From the NCBI RefSeq assembly GCF_902686445.1, contig NC_062225.1, positions 91,562,581 to 91,626,580 on the forward strand: a DNA stretch of 64,000 nt, given 5' to 3'. Each line of letters begins with the position of its first letter. Within the stretch, counting starts at the first letter, position 1. The position numbers were made by a program, and so were the translations under genes. Shown piece after piece: positions 42,728-53,940 of the stretch. The notes beneath the pieces were generated by a model that saw only the letters and a program-made list of their open reading frames with translations, was not told the DNA's origin and searched no databases. This DNA comes from Sciurus carolinensis. Lineage: Eukaryota; Chordata; Mammalia; Rodentia; Sciuridae.

Positions 42728-43800
42728 GATTTTTTTGTTCTTTTTAGATATGCATGACAGAAGAGTGCATTTTGACATATTATAATTACATGGAGTATAA
42801 CTTATTCTAATTAGGATCCCGTTTTGTGGTTGCACATGATGTGGAGTTTTGTTGGTCACGTATTAATATATGAGCATAGGAAAGTTATTTCTGATTCATT
42901 CTACTCTCTTTCCTGTTCCTATCTCCCTACCTTCCCTTCATTCCCCTTCGTCTAATCCAATGAACTTCTAATCTTCCCCTCTCTAGCCTCCCTTGTTGGG
43001 TTAGCATTTACATATCAGAGACAACATTCAGCCTTTGGTTTTTTTGGGACTGGCTTATTTCACTTAGCATGATAGTCTCCAGCTCCATCCATTTATCTGC
43101 AAATGCCATAATTTCATTCTTCTTTATGAATGAGTAATATTCCATTGTGTATATATACCACTTTTTTTATCCATTCATCTGTTTTAGGGTACTTAGTTTG
43201 GTTCCATAGCTTAACTATTGTGAATTGAGTTGCTATAAACATTGATGTGGCTGCGTTGATGTGCTGTTACAAATTTACGTCCTTTGGGTATACATGGAGG
43301 AGTGGGATAACTAGATCAAATTGTAGTTTCATTCTAAGTTTTCTAAGGAATCTCCATACTGCTTTCCAGAGTGGTTGAAGCAATTTACAGTCCCACCAGC
43401 AATGTAAAAGTGAACCTTCTTCCCCACATCCTTGCCAATAATTATTGTTACTTGTACTCTTGATCATTGCCATTCTGACTGGAGTGAAATGGAACCTTAG
43501 TGGAGTTTTAATTTGCTTTTCTCTAATTGCTAGAGATGTTGAACATTTTTCATGTTTCTGACCATTCATATCTGTTCTTCTGTGAAATGTCTGTTCAATT
43601 CCTTTGCCCATTTATTGATTAGGTTATTTGGATATTTGGTATTAGTTGTTTGAGATCTTTATGTATCCTGGAGATTAAAGCTCTATCTGAGGTTCAGGTG
43701 GTAAAGATTTTCTCCCATTCGGTAGGCTTTGTTTGGCATGATGAATTTTTCAATTACTCCTTTATTTTGTTGGTCTGTTGCTACTTTGCTTATTTCAAAG
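42728..43800 (-). mobile_element. 5'-truncated L1, minus strand
   Basis: It begins with a T run and the L1 3' UTR ('agatatgcatgacagaagag'), followed by reversed ORF2 C-terminus. The minus frame at 43267-43611 reads [20 protein letters not shown], then GCGEEGSLLHCWWDCKLLQP with a complete Cys motif, then FDLVIPLLHVYPKDVNL. The copy ends near 43800. It is better preserved than the 6.75 and 8.3 kb copies. Confidence 0.88.
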
Positions 43801-44461
43801 GAGATTTTTTAAGGAGGACAAAAAACATTAAAATGGTCCTTCATTTGCAATTAAGTGACTTTAGCATACAGATTTATGTAATTGTCACCATAATTATGAA
43901 AATATTTAATTATTTATTAATTAAATTATTTAATTATTAAATAATGTCAGCAATTCCAATAAGTTCAACAGTCACTTCCCACTTCCACTTCAGCATCCCA
44001 AAGTCAAAAATAATCCATACTTGCCCCTAGAGATGTGCCTATTCGGGACGCTTAAATAAATGGAATCGTGTTACACACATAGTTTTGTGTCTGTCTTCTT
44101 CACTTAGCACTCGAGATTTGTCCCTATTGTAGGGCCTACGGGCACCTCAGTCAGGTTATCAGGTAATTTCATTGCACAGATGTATTATTTTTTAGTCATT
44201 TTACTAACTGGTAGATATTTAGGCTGGTGTCACTTTGAGCTTACTGGAGGAAGATGCTGTGACCACCTGTGAACCTGCTTTCACAGGAACAAAGTTTGGG
44301 CTTCTCTTGATCTAGCAGTCATACAGTAACTGTTTCCATTCTGAGGAGTTGCCACACTCATTTCCAAATGGTCTGTACCTTTAGCGCCGTGCTGGAATTA
44401 CTTGCATGGTCCACTACACCCTGCTAGTTTCTCTACATTCTCAGCAATGTGCATTTTAATT

Positions 44462-44735
44462 TTGTATTTGTTCTAATTAGTTGTACATGACAATAGAATG
44501 CACTTATACATTTTGATAGATCATACATAAATGGAGGGTAATCTCTCATTTTTCTGATTTTACATATTGCAGGATCACATGGGTCATGCAGTCACACATG
44601 TGCAGGAGGTAATAACATCTGTTTCACTCTACTGTCATTCCTACCCCACACCCCTTCCCCTCCCTTCACTCCCCTTTACCTAATCCAAAGTAACTCTATT
44701 CTTCCCTACCCCGCTTATTGTGAATTACCATCAGT
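44462..44735 (-). mobile_element. L1 3' UTR fragment, minus strand
   Basis: 'gttctaattagttgtacatg', 'acaatagaatgcacttatac' and the pyrimidine block 'cttcccctcccttcactccc' match 6752-7000 and 8316-8420. Only the 3' UTR is present, inside the old L1. Confidence 0.75.
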
Positions 44736-45311
44736 TCATGTTTTTATTATAGAATTTCCAGATTATGTGAAGTGTATCTCACTGTAAATTTGATTTTCAT
44801 TTTCCTGATGACTAAAGATATTGAATGTCGTCTTTGATGTGTATCAGCCATTCATGTCTTTGAAGAGATGTCTCTTAAAATACTTTGCCCATTTTGAATT
44901 GGGCAATCTTTATTATTGAGTTGCATATGTTCTTTCTGTCTTCTGGATACAGCAGCATTATTAGATATATGATTTGCAGATATTTTCTCCCTTTATTTGA
45001 AGTGTTTTCAATTTCTTGATAGTATCATTTGACACAAATATTTTTGAATTTTGTGAAGTCCATTTTATTCATTTTTCCTTTTGTTGTTCATACCTTGGTG
45101 TCAAAGCTTATAATCAATTGCAAACTCTGAAGTCATGAAGATGTATCCCTGTATTTTATAATAGTTTTATATTTTAATAAGTATTAAATTATTAAAAGTA
45201 GTTAATTGCATAATCACTAATAAGGCTTTTCTGTGTACTGTTCTGTACATGTCAGTTGGATAAATTTGTCATTCATACTGTTTAAATTTTCACCTTTACT
45301 AGTTTTATTAT

Positions 45312-45490
45312 TTTAATTTTGCAATACTGGGAACTGAAACCAGGGGAGCTTTACCACTGGTCTACACCCAGTCTTTTAAATTTTTAAAATTTTCTAAGTT
45401 TCCAGGCTGGCCTTGAACTGCCAATCCTCCTGTCGTAGGCTCCCAAGTTGCTGGAATTACTTGCATGGTCCACTACACCCTACTAAATTT
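45312..45490 (-). mobile_element. composite B1/ID-type SINE, minus strand
   Basis: The reversed ID-like part ('ccactggtctacacccag') is followed by the reversed B1-like part ('tccaggctggccttgaactg', 'ccaatcctcctgtcgtaggc', 'gctggaattacttgcatggt'). Its last ~32 bp recur exactly at 44391-44422. Confidence 0.75.
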
Positions 45491-46420
45491 TCCACATTAT
45501 TAAATATTATTTTAAGTCTTTACTAAATCTGTGTGTCTGTCTGCATTAATTATAGTTCTTTAAATCTTTGCTTTATATGTTTTGCAACTGCATTATTAGT
45601 TACCTATACATTTATTTTTATTTTGTATTCCTTGTGGATTATTCTTTCCTGAAATTGAAATGCTTGTTGTCTTGAAATCTCTTTGTCTCTTGTTTCAGCT
45701 ATATATCTTTTCTTTTGGTTAGTTTCTGCAAGTTGTCAATTTTCCATCTTCTTATCTTCAATAATAATCTGTCACTGTCCACTGTGTCTTCAAATGAAAT
45801 AATTATAAAAAAGAAATAATTATAAAAAGAAATAATTATTTGAGCTTTGCCAATTCCTACCTTTTGAAATTATTTAGTACATTTACATTTAACATAACTG
45901 TGACCCCACATTCTGTCATGCTTTCTTATGCTTCCTTTAGAGAACACGTGTCTTCTGATGGAAAGACATCCTGCCCTATTTATGTTAGCATAGGTTTCTT
46001 GGTAAAGGAACGTCTCACTTCCTATTTTCATCTCATGTTCAGTTTTGAATAGTGTTTCCCCCTGGTATAGAATTCTGGGTCACCAGTGACTTTCTTCTAG
46101 AACTTAGTAGCTATCATTCCATTCTCATAGTAAGTTTTCCTCCTTCTGTGGAGGTACACCCCTCCTCTTACTGTTGCTGTGTCAAAGGAACAGGAATTTA
46201 TTTTATTTCCCTTTCACCAACTTTTAAGGTTTATTCAACTTCATAGTTTTCCACTGGTTTTGCAAGATATGTCAGCTTCGATTATACATCTATATATGAG
46301 ATATACAGATATATAATCACATTTTCCTCTTTAAACATTTTAATCAGGACAATTTTTAAGTTCCTGGTAGTTCTTTGTTACTTATAGAGTTTCTCTTGCT
46401 CTTGTCTCTTAGGAAATCAC

Positions 46421-47114
46421 AATAGTTTTTACAAGTCCCCATTAAAGATGGTAGAGGTCTGGATATCTTTTATAGAAACAGTTTTCTTTAGTTTACCAAG
46501 TGCAGATGGTCTTCATTCAGTCAGAGCTAAGCTCTCTGGGTGCAATGTTTTGTGTGTAATGTATTTCACACTTATTCCTCGTGCTGCTTTTCATTACCAT
46601 ACTTCCTATTTACCTTCAGTGCTAGAGACTCTCATCTTCACGTTCCACAGGCAAAAAATGTCTTGGGTAAGGAATACATAGAATTTTCATGAAAGAAAAA
46701 TGATAACTTGATCTTAAAAAATTAAAACACATGTCAAATGCAGAAGTTATTGATTTTACAAAACATTATTTTCAGGAAATGTGGCTCTACACGTGGAAAA
46801 TCCTTCTTCTTCAATTTATGAGATAATTTTCTCTTTTTCCTGAGCCTCTTTATTTGTCCACTGAATCCCACTCTCTTACTTTAAGCAAATCCATGCTGTT
46901 CATCACCTCAGGCATCTCTGTGCTCCATCTTCAGCTTGTCTCATTCCCAGTTGTTCCATGTCCTGAAGGTTTCCCTCTTATGAGCCCTTCTTTGATTCCC
47001 CAATGTTCTCTTCTGCTCTCAGACCCTCTGTCTTTTATGATCAAATGTCTCTGGGAACATTTCATAAAAAGGAAACTCTACATTTTCTTATATCCCTTTG
47101 ACTCCCAAACCCCT
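46421..47114. other. non-coding stretch, no gene recognised
   Basis: AT-rich, with short frames only. No repeat was recognised with confidence. Confidence 0.45.
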
Positions 47115-47425
47115 TAGCTGTGGTCTAAATGTTTGTGTCTCCTCTGGTTCATGTGTTGACCCCTAATCCCCAGCAAAATAGCACTGGGAGAAAGAGCCGG
47201 GTGCCCCGGGCATGAAAGTGACCCTTATGAATGGGTTAGTGCCCTGGGAAGGCCTGAGGGGGCTTGCTTGCTCCTTTTCCCAGGAGGTAGTGAGGAGGCA
47301 GCAGCCCAGAGCTAGAGGGAACCCACCTGCTGCTGTGCGCCCACACCTGGCCCGCGAGCACACCCTTGCCCAGGGTTTTCTGCCCCTCCTTCAACCCACA
47401 CCACAGTGACCAGGAGCCCCAGCCA
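47115..47425 (+). mobile_element. ancient LTR-type repeat, probably MaLR
   Basis: 'gtctaaatgtttgtgtctcc', 'ggttcatgtgttgaccccta', 'atgaatgggttagtgccctg' and a 3' part with 'acctggcccgcgagcacac' follow a widespread ancient mammalian repeat. The same family is seen at 53330-53640. Assignment to MaLR is an inference. Confidence 0.5.
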
Positions 47426-47469
47426 GCCTGTGCGGTGCTGCCCACCAGGGCACAGCCGACATGGCTGGC

Positions 47470-47830
47470 TGCTTAGTCAACCTTTTCACCGCTGTGAGCA
47501 AAGCACCCGAGGAGAAGAGCTAGAGGAGAAAAAGTGTGCTTGTTGCTCTTGATCTCAGCGGTCTCAGTCCATGGAGAGCTGGCTGGATTCCTCCTGGATC
47601 ACGGTGAGGCGGAACATGATGGGGGTGAGGGTGTCGTGGAGGACAGCAGGTCGGGACATAGCGCCAGGAAGCAGAGAGGGCAGAATACACAGCCCCAGGG
47701 ACCCCTCCTCCAGCCACACCTACTGCCCACAGTCACCACCCTGCTAACCCCGCCCCGAGAGGGTTAAGGCTCTCTCAGGACGCGGTCACTTCACTGCTGA
47801 ACGTTCCTCCCTGTCACACACATGAGCTTT
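47470..47830. repeat. ancient interspersed repeat, family not assigned
   Basis: 'aaccttttcaccgctgtgag', 'caaagcacccgaggagaaga' and 'ggtcacttcactgctgaacg' recall a common old mammalian repeat that often begins 'gctgtaacaaaatacc'. I cannot name the family reliably. Confidence 0.3.
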
Positions 47831-48044
47831 GGGAGGACACGCCACATCTGCACCATAACACTGACCAAGCCGACACAGGGACCATCTGCTGGAGCCGCCA
47901 CTCACGCAAGACCCCTCAAGGAGTAGCAGAGATCCTCCCGATGAGTGAATCTCAGAAAACATGAGGCAAGGTGGCGGTCCTGAGGACCTACGACTAGCAA
48001 CAAGGCGGCAAAGCACAGAACACGGCGAAACCTGCCCAAGAAGC

Positions 48045-48990
48045 CAGCAGAAAGAGCGCAAGGGAGCAGCGACCTTCAGGAGAACACACAGGGAAGAGCC
48101 CTGGAGCCGGGTTAAAAAGTCATGATGTGAGCGAGAAATCCAGCAGAGCTGGAGGTCTTATATAAGAAGCAAACAGAAAACCTGCAGATGAAGGACTCAA
48201 ACTTAAAAATCAAACACAGCTGGGGGTCTCGAAGAGAGACTAATCATTCAGAAGGCAAACCAGGCAGGTCTTCTGAAATTCCCGACAGAAGAAAAAAGAA
48301 AAGAAGAAGAAGAAATGCTTGGAGGCCTTTGGGACACTGTTACCCAGTCAAATAATCACAGTTTTAGAGTCACGGTTTTAGAGTAGCTGAAGGGGAAGGA
48401 AAGGAAAAGGCACAGAAAATATATTCAGCAAAATAACAGCTATAAAGTCCCCTAACCTGGGAAAGCTGGACATCCAGGGACAGGGCCCATGCCCTCCACG
48501 TGGGCATGGCCTAGACAACAGAGCAGCACACCGCACAAGACAAAGAGAATTTCAAACACTGCAAGAAAAACGGTGAGTGACGGGTCACAGCGCTTGGCCT
48601 CTCGGAAGAAACTCACAGGCCAGAAAGGACTGGGGAGCTGAACGCCGTGTTCTGAGAGTTGGTGGAAGAGAAGAAAACCCATAGTTAGGAGGAAAGAAAC
48701 AAATACCAGAACAAAGACAGAGAGCACAGGGACTAAAAACACCAGAGACCAACTAAATGATAAGTTGGTTCTTTGTGAGAGGATAAAGGCATCAATAAGC
48801 CTTTACTGAGACTAACCAAGAAAAAAGACGCGAACAAGTAAAACTGGAGACGGGAAGGAGGCACCACCAGCAACCCCACAGAAATGCACGGGGCCATCAA
48901 GGACTGTTCTGAACAGGGACCCCAGGGCACGTTAGAAGGCCTGGAAGAAACGGACACAACAGCCTACGAACGCTGATCCATGGGGACCAA
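48045..48990 (+). mobile_element. old L1 relic, ORF1 and ORF2 pieces, plus strand
   Basis: At 48415-48630 the text follows an old ORF1 ('atattcagcaaaataacagc', 'ggaaagctggacatccaggg', 'gacaaagagaatttcaaaca', 'aactcacaggccagaaagga'). At 48765-48860 it jumps to ORF2 ('taagttggttctttgtgaga', 'gagactaaccaagaaaaaag'). An internal deletion therefore removed the end of ORF1 and the endonuclease. No frame survives. Confidence 0.6.
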
Positions 48991-49580
48991 GCTTGTGATT
49001 TTAGTAAAGGTCACCATGCTGGCCCTGAATTTATAAACAATTGTTCATAAGCAATGACAGACTGAACTACCACGAGTGAATACGAGATTTTAAATATTTG
49101 CAATATTTCTGAAGTCATGTAAATGCCATCCATATTCACTTCACATACTGTTTGGTGCTTATGTTTCATTTGATGATTACAAATGTATGTGGTGTTTATT
49201 TACTTCCCTCTGTTCTAGAGGAGGACCAGAAGTTCACATGCAGTCTTGGCTCACCAACTCTTCTCTATGCAGAACACGTTAATTGAGTTCTTCTGCCTTC
49301 AGGTTTTTAAATAAAATTCTTTGGGAATTAAACATTATAGGAGAATGTTGTGATAGTCATATTTCATCAGTAGACCTCATAGACAAGTAGTCCTGACAAT
49401 AATGCTGAGAGGCAAAATCCTCTTCCTTATTAGTTCAGTGCCATAAGTTTTCAAAGTCCAGATGACTTCATGAAATTATAAATCCTTTGTGATGCAGGGG
49501 TTCCCTCAGAATATTCTGTTCGATCAGCACTTTTTGAAACAAGTTCTTCTGAAAGCTTTCTGCATGCTATTTCACTCTGT
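48991..49580. other. non-coding stretch, no gene recognised
   Basis: AT-rich flank between the old L1 and the SINE. Nothing was recognised. Confidence 0.45.
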
Positions 49581-49598
49581 AAAAGATCCTGATAGAGT

Positions 49599-49780
49599 TG
49601 ATCATGGTGACACGTCTATAGACCCAGAAACTAGGGAGGCCGAGGAGGGAGGATGGGAAGTTCAAGATCAGACTCAGCAACTTAGGCCCCATCTCAAGAT
49701 AAAAAATAACAAAGACTGGTGATGTAGCTCAGTGGTAAAGCATCCTGGGTTCTATTCCCAGCACCAAGAAAAACCAAGGC
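49599..49780 (+). mobile_element. composite B1/ID-type SINE with TSD, plus strand
   Basis: The B1-like head ('atcatggtgacacgtctata', 'gaaactagggaggccgagga', 'gggaagttcaagatcagact') joins an ID-like tail with A box (GATGTAGCTCAGTGG) and B box (GGGTTCTATTCC) and a CAGCACCAAGAAAAACC end. It is flanked by an imperfect 18-bp TSD: AAAAGATCCTGATAGAGT (49581-49598) and AAAAAATCCTAATAGAGT (49781-49798), 16 of 18 bases matching. SINEs of this build point to squirrel-related rodents. Confidence 0.88.
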
Positions 49781-49798
49781 AAAAAATCCTAATAGAGT

Positions 49799-51984
49799 CT
49801 TAGATAATTTTGTGCAAGCATGTACTCACAGTCTTAAAATAATTCTGACATTTTTGTATTCTTGATCAAGACTTGAAATGAAGTTGTAGATGAGATATTG
49901 TTCCAAGTCAGAAAAGTTGGGTTTTGGAAAAAACTACTATTAATCAGTTCTGTTATATGAGACCTTAACTAATCATGCAAGCAAATGTCAGAAGGTCCAG
50001 AACCAGGAGAAGGGTTGTCTCACATCAGTGTCTGGGTTAATTCTGGGCACACGGAATGGCCTACACGGTCACTCTGGCTGCTTTCCACCTCCCCACACTG
50101 CCATGGTGGGCAGCCTGGACCTCCTGCCTCAGGGTTGCCGAGATTCACCAACCCCCTTTTCATGTATTTCCCACGTTGATATTTAGAATGGTACCATTTG
50201 GATTTTGGAGTAGATTTTATGTGTTTTATTTTTATTCAAATGAATTTACAGCTGGTCCAAGTAAAGATCAACATCAGAATCCACTGAAATTGCCCTCCCT
50301 GGGCTCCCAGGCTGCTCTGTGGAGACTGAGAACCCTGTCTGTACTGCACCTGTGACGGAAGGTCCTCTGCTCATCCTAGGAAAATATAACAGACGTTTTT
50401 GTTCAGGTTTCAAACCATTTTTGATTGACTGGGGACCAGAATGAGCTGATATTTGCCTGAGTCCCTGTTTGGATCCTGAGAACATCTTATCAGAGTGGTG
50501 GTGATCATTGTCCTGGCTGGGTAGCTGTGGAGGTGCCGATGAGCTCAGGCTACGTAACTGTGCTCACAAGTAGCTTTTCAAGTTACTCCCAGTTGAAACT
50601 TAGCTAAATAAAGATTGTGACTGGTCTAGACACTAAATAATATGCAAAGTTTGAAATAGTAGGAACTATTCCTGCTAATGCAAAGTTTGAAATAGTAGAA
50701 ACTACTCCGCAGAAAATACCTTTCGTTTTTTAAAGTTCTTGTGGTATCTACCCTGCCTCCTGTATTTATGAGTTTAATAAGCGTGGAGTAGGGTCTGCTG
50801 GTTTAGAACTAACTAGAAGCAGTCAGGATTGGCCTCTCTGACCGTAGCCACAACATCCATTCTGTGCCTTCACTGTGGTAAGCAAAGTTGAGAGGTGGAA
50901 ATGACCCTCATGGAGAATCAACGGAGGACTCCACACGTCAAGCAGTCCTACAAAATTGCCACTTAATGCTTCAAGTGTAATTTAATCACAGACAATACAT
51001 TCTCCTCAAAATACAACGAATTTTTAAATCACAGGAGAAAGGCGTCCATAAAAATGCGTGACAGGCTTTGAAAACTGTTTTCAGCCCTTGTTAAACAGTT
51101 AATATTCACAAATATAGTGATCATGGATGGTGATCGCATTTTGGCACATCTGATTCCCGAACAGAGAAAACATGGAGAGGAAGGAGAAGAAGGTAGGGAC
51201 TGTGGCAGAGGGCGGGTGAAGGTCAGCCAGGCCTCGGGAAGAATGTGGTTCCACTGGCAAAACCACTGACGGAGTTTCCGTCCATGTTTCTCAAAGCAGG
51301 TGGTGATCTTCAGGACACCACTCGGGGAGCGACGAAGACCCCGCCACATCGCCTTCTTCACGGCTACTCCCGCCAGGCTGCTTTGTTCCCCAGACTTCCT
51401 GCCGCTTCCTGGACTTGTGTAGGCTGGCTGGTGGGATGACAGCAAGTCCTGTCCTTGGCCCGTATCTTCTGAAATGGCCATTCACTGCACAGCCAGGCAC
51501 AGAGGCTTGAGGACGTGATGTAAATCAAGGAAAATGTGCTTGCTTTCATTTCTGTGGATGTAGAGGTTTGGGACTAAGGAAATGTAAGTAGTTGAACAAC
51601 CTAAGCAAGAACTTCCTTCCGTAGCTCAGAGAAGGTGTTGCAGCAACACCCGTCTTTACCAGTGAATGTGAGTCCCAGCACTTTCTGTTCACCGTTTTCT
51701 TTTTTCTGGACCCTAAATTACCTGGGGGCAGAGACCTGTTTTCTAACTGTTGCTGTGTGCTGCTGCTGGGGTTGGTAAGTTGCGGGAGGAGTCTCAGCAC
51801 TTGCTGTAAGACTTCCATGTTTGGCCAACATGAAGCTTGACCAATGTCTGCAACAGATCTCCGTTAAGAGACTTGCCTGTGTGCGTGGTTTGTGAAGTGG
51901 TCTTTCAACCACAGTATCTAGTTCACCTTTCATATTGCCAGTATTTAAAGCCTGTAGGTCTATTTGAGCCCCAGAAATGCTAGG
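49799..51984. other. non-coding stretch, no gene recognised
   Basis: The 150-codon minus frame at 51029-51481 overlaps others on both strands and shows no known domain. A ~24-bp segment (GCAAAGTTTGAAATAGTAG) is directly repeated at about 50643 and 50681. Confidence 0.45.
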
Positions 51985-52190
51985 GCAATGCGCAGGTCAT
52001 GGACTTCCAAATCAGATGTGCCTGTGTTTGCAACCTGGCCCAACCAGGTCCTGTGTGTTGAATTTCTTCATCCCTTTCAGCCATGTGTATTTGCTTCTGT
52101 AAAACATTATATCTGGCATTGTCATCAATAGATAATAGCAAAACTTACTTTGCATAGTTTTCATTAGAATTGAATGAGGTAACATTAAGG
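51985..52190 (+). mobile_element. MIR SINE
   Basis: 'gcaggtcatggacttccaaa', 'gtgtttgcaacctggcccaa', 'ttgaatttcttcatcccttt', 'cttactttgcatagttttca' and 'ttgaatgaggtaacattaag' follow the MIR consensus order from the tRNA-like head to the core and 3' part. Confidence 0.65.
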
Positions 52191-52407
52191 AAAACCCTTC
52201 TCACCATGAAAATTTGCATTTGGAGAATTTTTCCATACCTGTGCTGTTTATATAATTTGTCCATTTTCTTGGTTAGAGGAGAGTAATGCCTAGACCAAAC
52301 AGGAAAATGTATTTGTTCATGTCCCCAAACCACAGAAGTTAAAGATTATGGAATTTCTGAGAACTCTGGACCTTCCTTACTATGGTAACCTGGGGCCAGC
52401 TTGTTTA

Positions 52408-52590
52408 TCTGAATCTTTCACGACTTACCATGCTCCATGGGGCAGGAAGCCCACTCCACTACTGTCTACCTGAGTCTTCCTCTTGTCTTAGTCTTCTTTG
52501 GTGGCAGGAGGCCTGCCCTGCATGGCTTAACTGAGTCTTCCACTCCTCCTCATCCTCTATGATGGCAGGGAGCCTGCTCCTCCACAGCGA
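52408..52590. repeat. three diverged tandem units of about 61 bp
   Basis: Three units start CTGAATCTTTC, CTGAGTCTTCC and CTGAGTCTTCC. Each carries a GGCAGGAAGCC-like phrase about 35 bp in. They may be part of an unidentified LTR. Confidence 0.5.
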
Positions 52591-53329
52591 GAGGCAAAGC
52601 AGGGACCACGGTGCTCTGCACTTGCAGCTTCAGAGCTGAAGACGGAAGGGATCTGCTGCTCCCACCCTGGTTGGAAGACCACCAGTGAGCTTAGTGTTGG
52701 GCATGTGTGACTGCAACGATATTGCAGTCTCATGGCGCACTTTGTCCTGGGGTCGGGAGCCTGAGGCTCTTCCCAGAGTGAGGGGCAAGAGTGGGAAGCT
52801 GGAAGATTCAAACAACTGTATCCTGCACTTCCAGTGAAACCCCACCAACAGGTCTTTCCTATCCCAGCGGCTCTTGCCTCTCCTGACATAAAATGCTTGG
52901 TGACCCTGATGGAGAGTCGCAAGAACAAAACTGAAATTAGAACATTTTTAATTCTGCTCAGCTACTTTCATTATTCCCTTAATTCCTAAATCTAAGATTC
53001 TTTAAACTGAGGATAACTGTGCTTCAACTACCTCACATGGTTCTTATTGAGAAAAACAAATATGATTGATTTTTTTAACAGTTAATTAGTTTCTAATAAA
53101 TCATCCCAAAGTTTACTGACTTTAAACAGAAATCTCTATTTTTTAAGTATTTTCTAGAGTAGGAATTTGAACATGGTGTGTCTGGGCAGTTCTGGCTTGG
53201 GATTTCTCATGAGGATACAGACTGTGTGGTGTGAAGTTGGTCCTCTTGAATGTTCCTCCTCTTCCGCTGCTAGGACTTGCACTGCAGAGTGGTGATATTA
53301 CCTGTCTTTGTCAACGGCTTGCTCTGGTT
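52591..53329. other. non-coding stretch, no gene recognised
   Basis: The 123-codon minus frame at 52557-52928 has no known motif. A weak MIR-like phrase ('actgaggataactgtgcttc') stands near 53008. Confidence 0.4.
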
Positions 53330-53640
53330 GATGTTTGTTTCCCCCAAAACTGACATCCAAACCTAATTGTCACTGTGGCAGTATTGGGACGTGGGACCTC
53401 TCACAGGTAATTAGACCCAGAGGCTGCACCCTCATGAGTGGGATTGGTGCTGGTACAAAGGCCCTGGCCCGTGCTGTCTTTTGCCTTCTTGCCTTCTGCC
53501 AAAGGATGATACAGCCTGATGTCCCTCCACAGAGGCCAGGACCATGATCTTGGACTTCACCACCCCACACCGTGAGCTGATCATTCCCTTCTGTGAAGTT
53601 CCTGGGTCTTTGGTATTCTGTCACATACACAAAACCCAAA
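53330..53640 (+). mobile_element. ancient LTR-type repeat, probably MaLR
   Basis: The copy reads 'tgtttgtttcccccaaaact', 'tccaaacctaattgtcactg', 'cctcatgagtgggattggtg', 'gatcttggacttcaccaccc' and 'tctttggtattctgtcacat', in the same order as the family at 47115-47425. Confidence 0.55.
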
Positions 53641-53784
53641 GATGGTACATTGAAAACTTCACACAGGCAAAGTTGTTAGGTGAATGGAGTCACGAGGGGA
53701 AGCTGATCCTAAGGGAACATGGAGGTCAAAAAGTCTCCAGCTGGACTTCTGTTGGGATGTAAAGTTGGCCAATGGTTTTAATGT

Positions 53785-53940
53785 CTCCAAACCAATGTTT
53801 CCTCATCTATAAAGTGGAAATACTGACATCGCCCCCTGAATGAGTGAATTCAGTGACATAGCCCTTTATAAATTGTGTAGAAGGGTGCTTCACACATGCT
53901 AAGTGCTGAGGATATTCCATGTATTTTTGTCAAACAATAA
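53785..53940 (+). mobile_element. MIR SINE
   Basis: 'tgtttcctcatctataaagt' and 'ggaaatactgacatcgcccc', then 'cacacatgctaagtgctgag', follow the MIR core ('cagtttcctcatctgtaaaatgg') and 3' part. Confidence 0.7.

Larger units (their letters stand above)
43950..46420 (-). mobile_element. old mammalian L1 relic, minus strand, with two later insertions
   Basis: Phrases run from the reversed ORF2 3' end ('aataaatggaatcgtgttac', 'ctgtcttcttcacttagcac') through 'gccacactcatttccaaatg', 'gacatctctttgaagagatg'-type and 'cattttattcatttttcctt', to ORF1-type wording ('tatagaattctgggtcacca', 'gctatcattccattctcata'). A young L1 3' end (44462-44735) and a SINE (45312-45490) have inserted into it. No frame survives. 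Confidence 0.55.
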
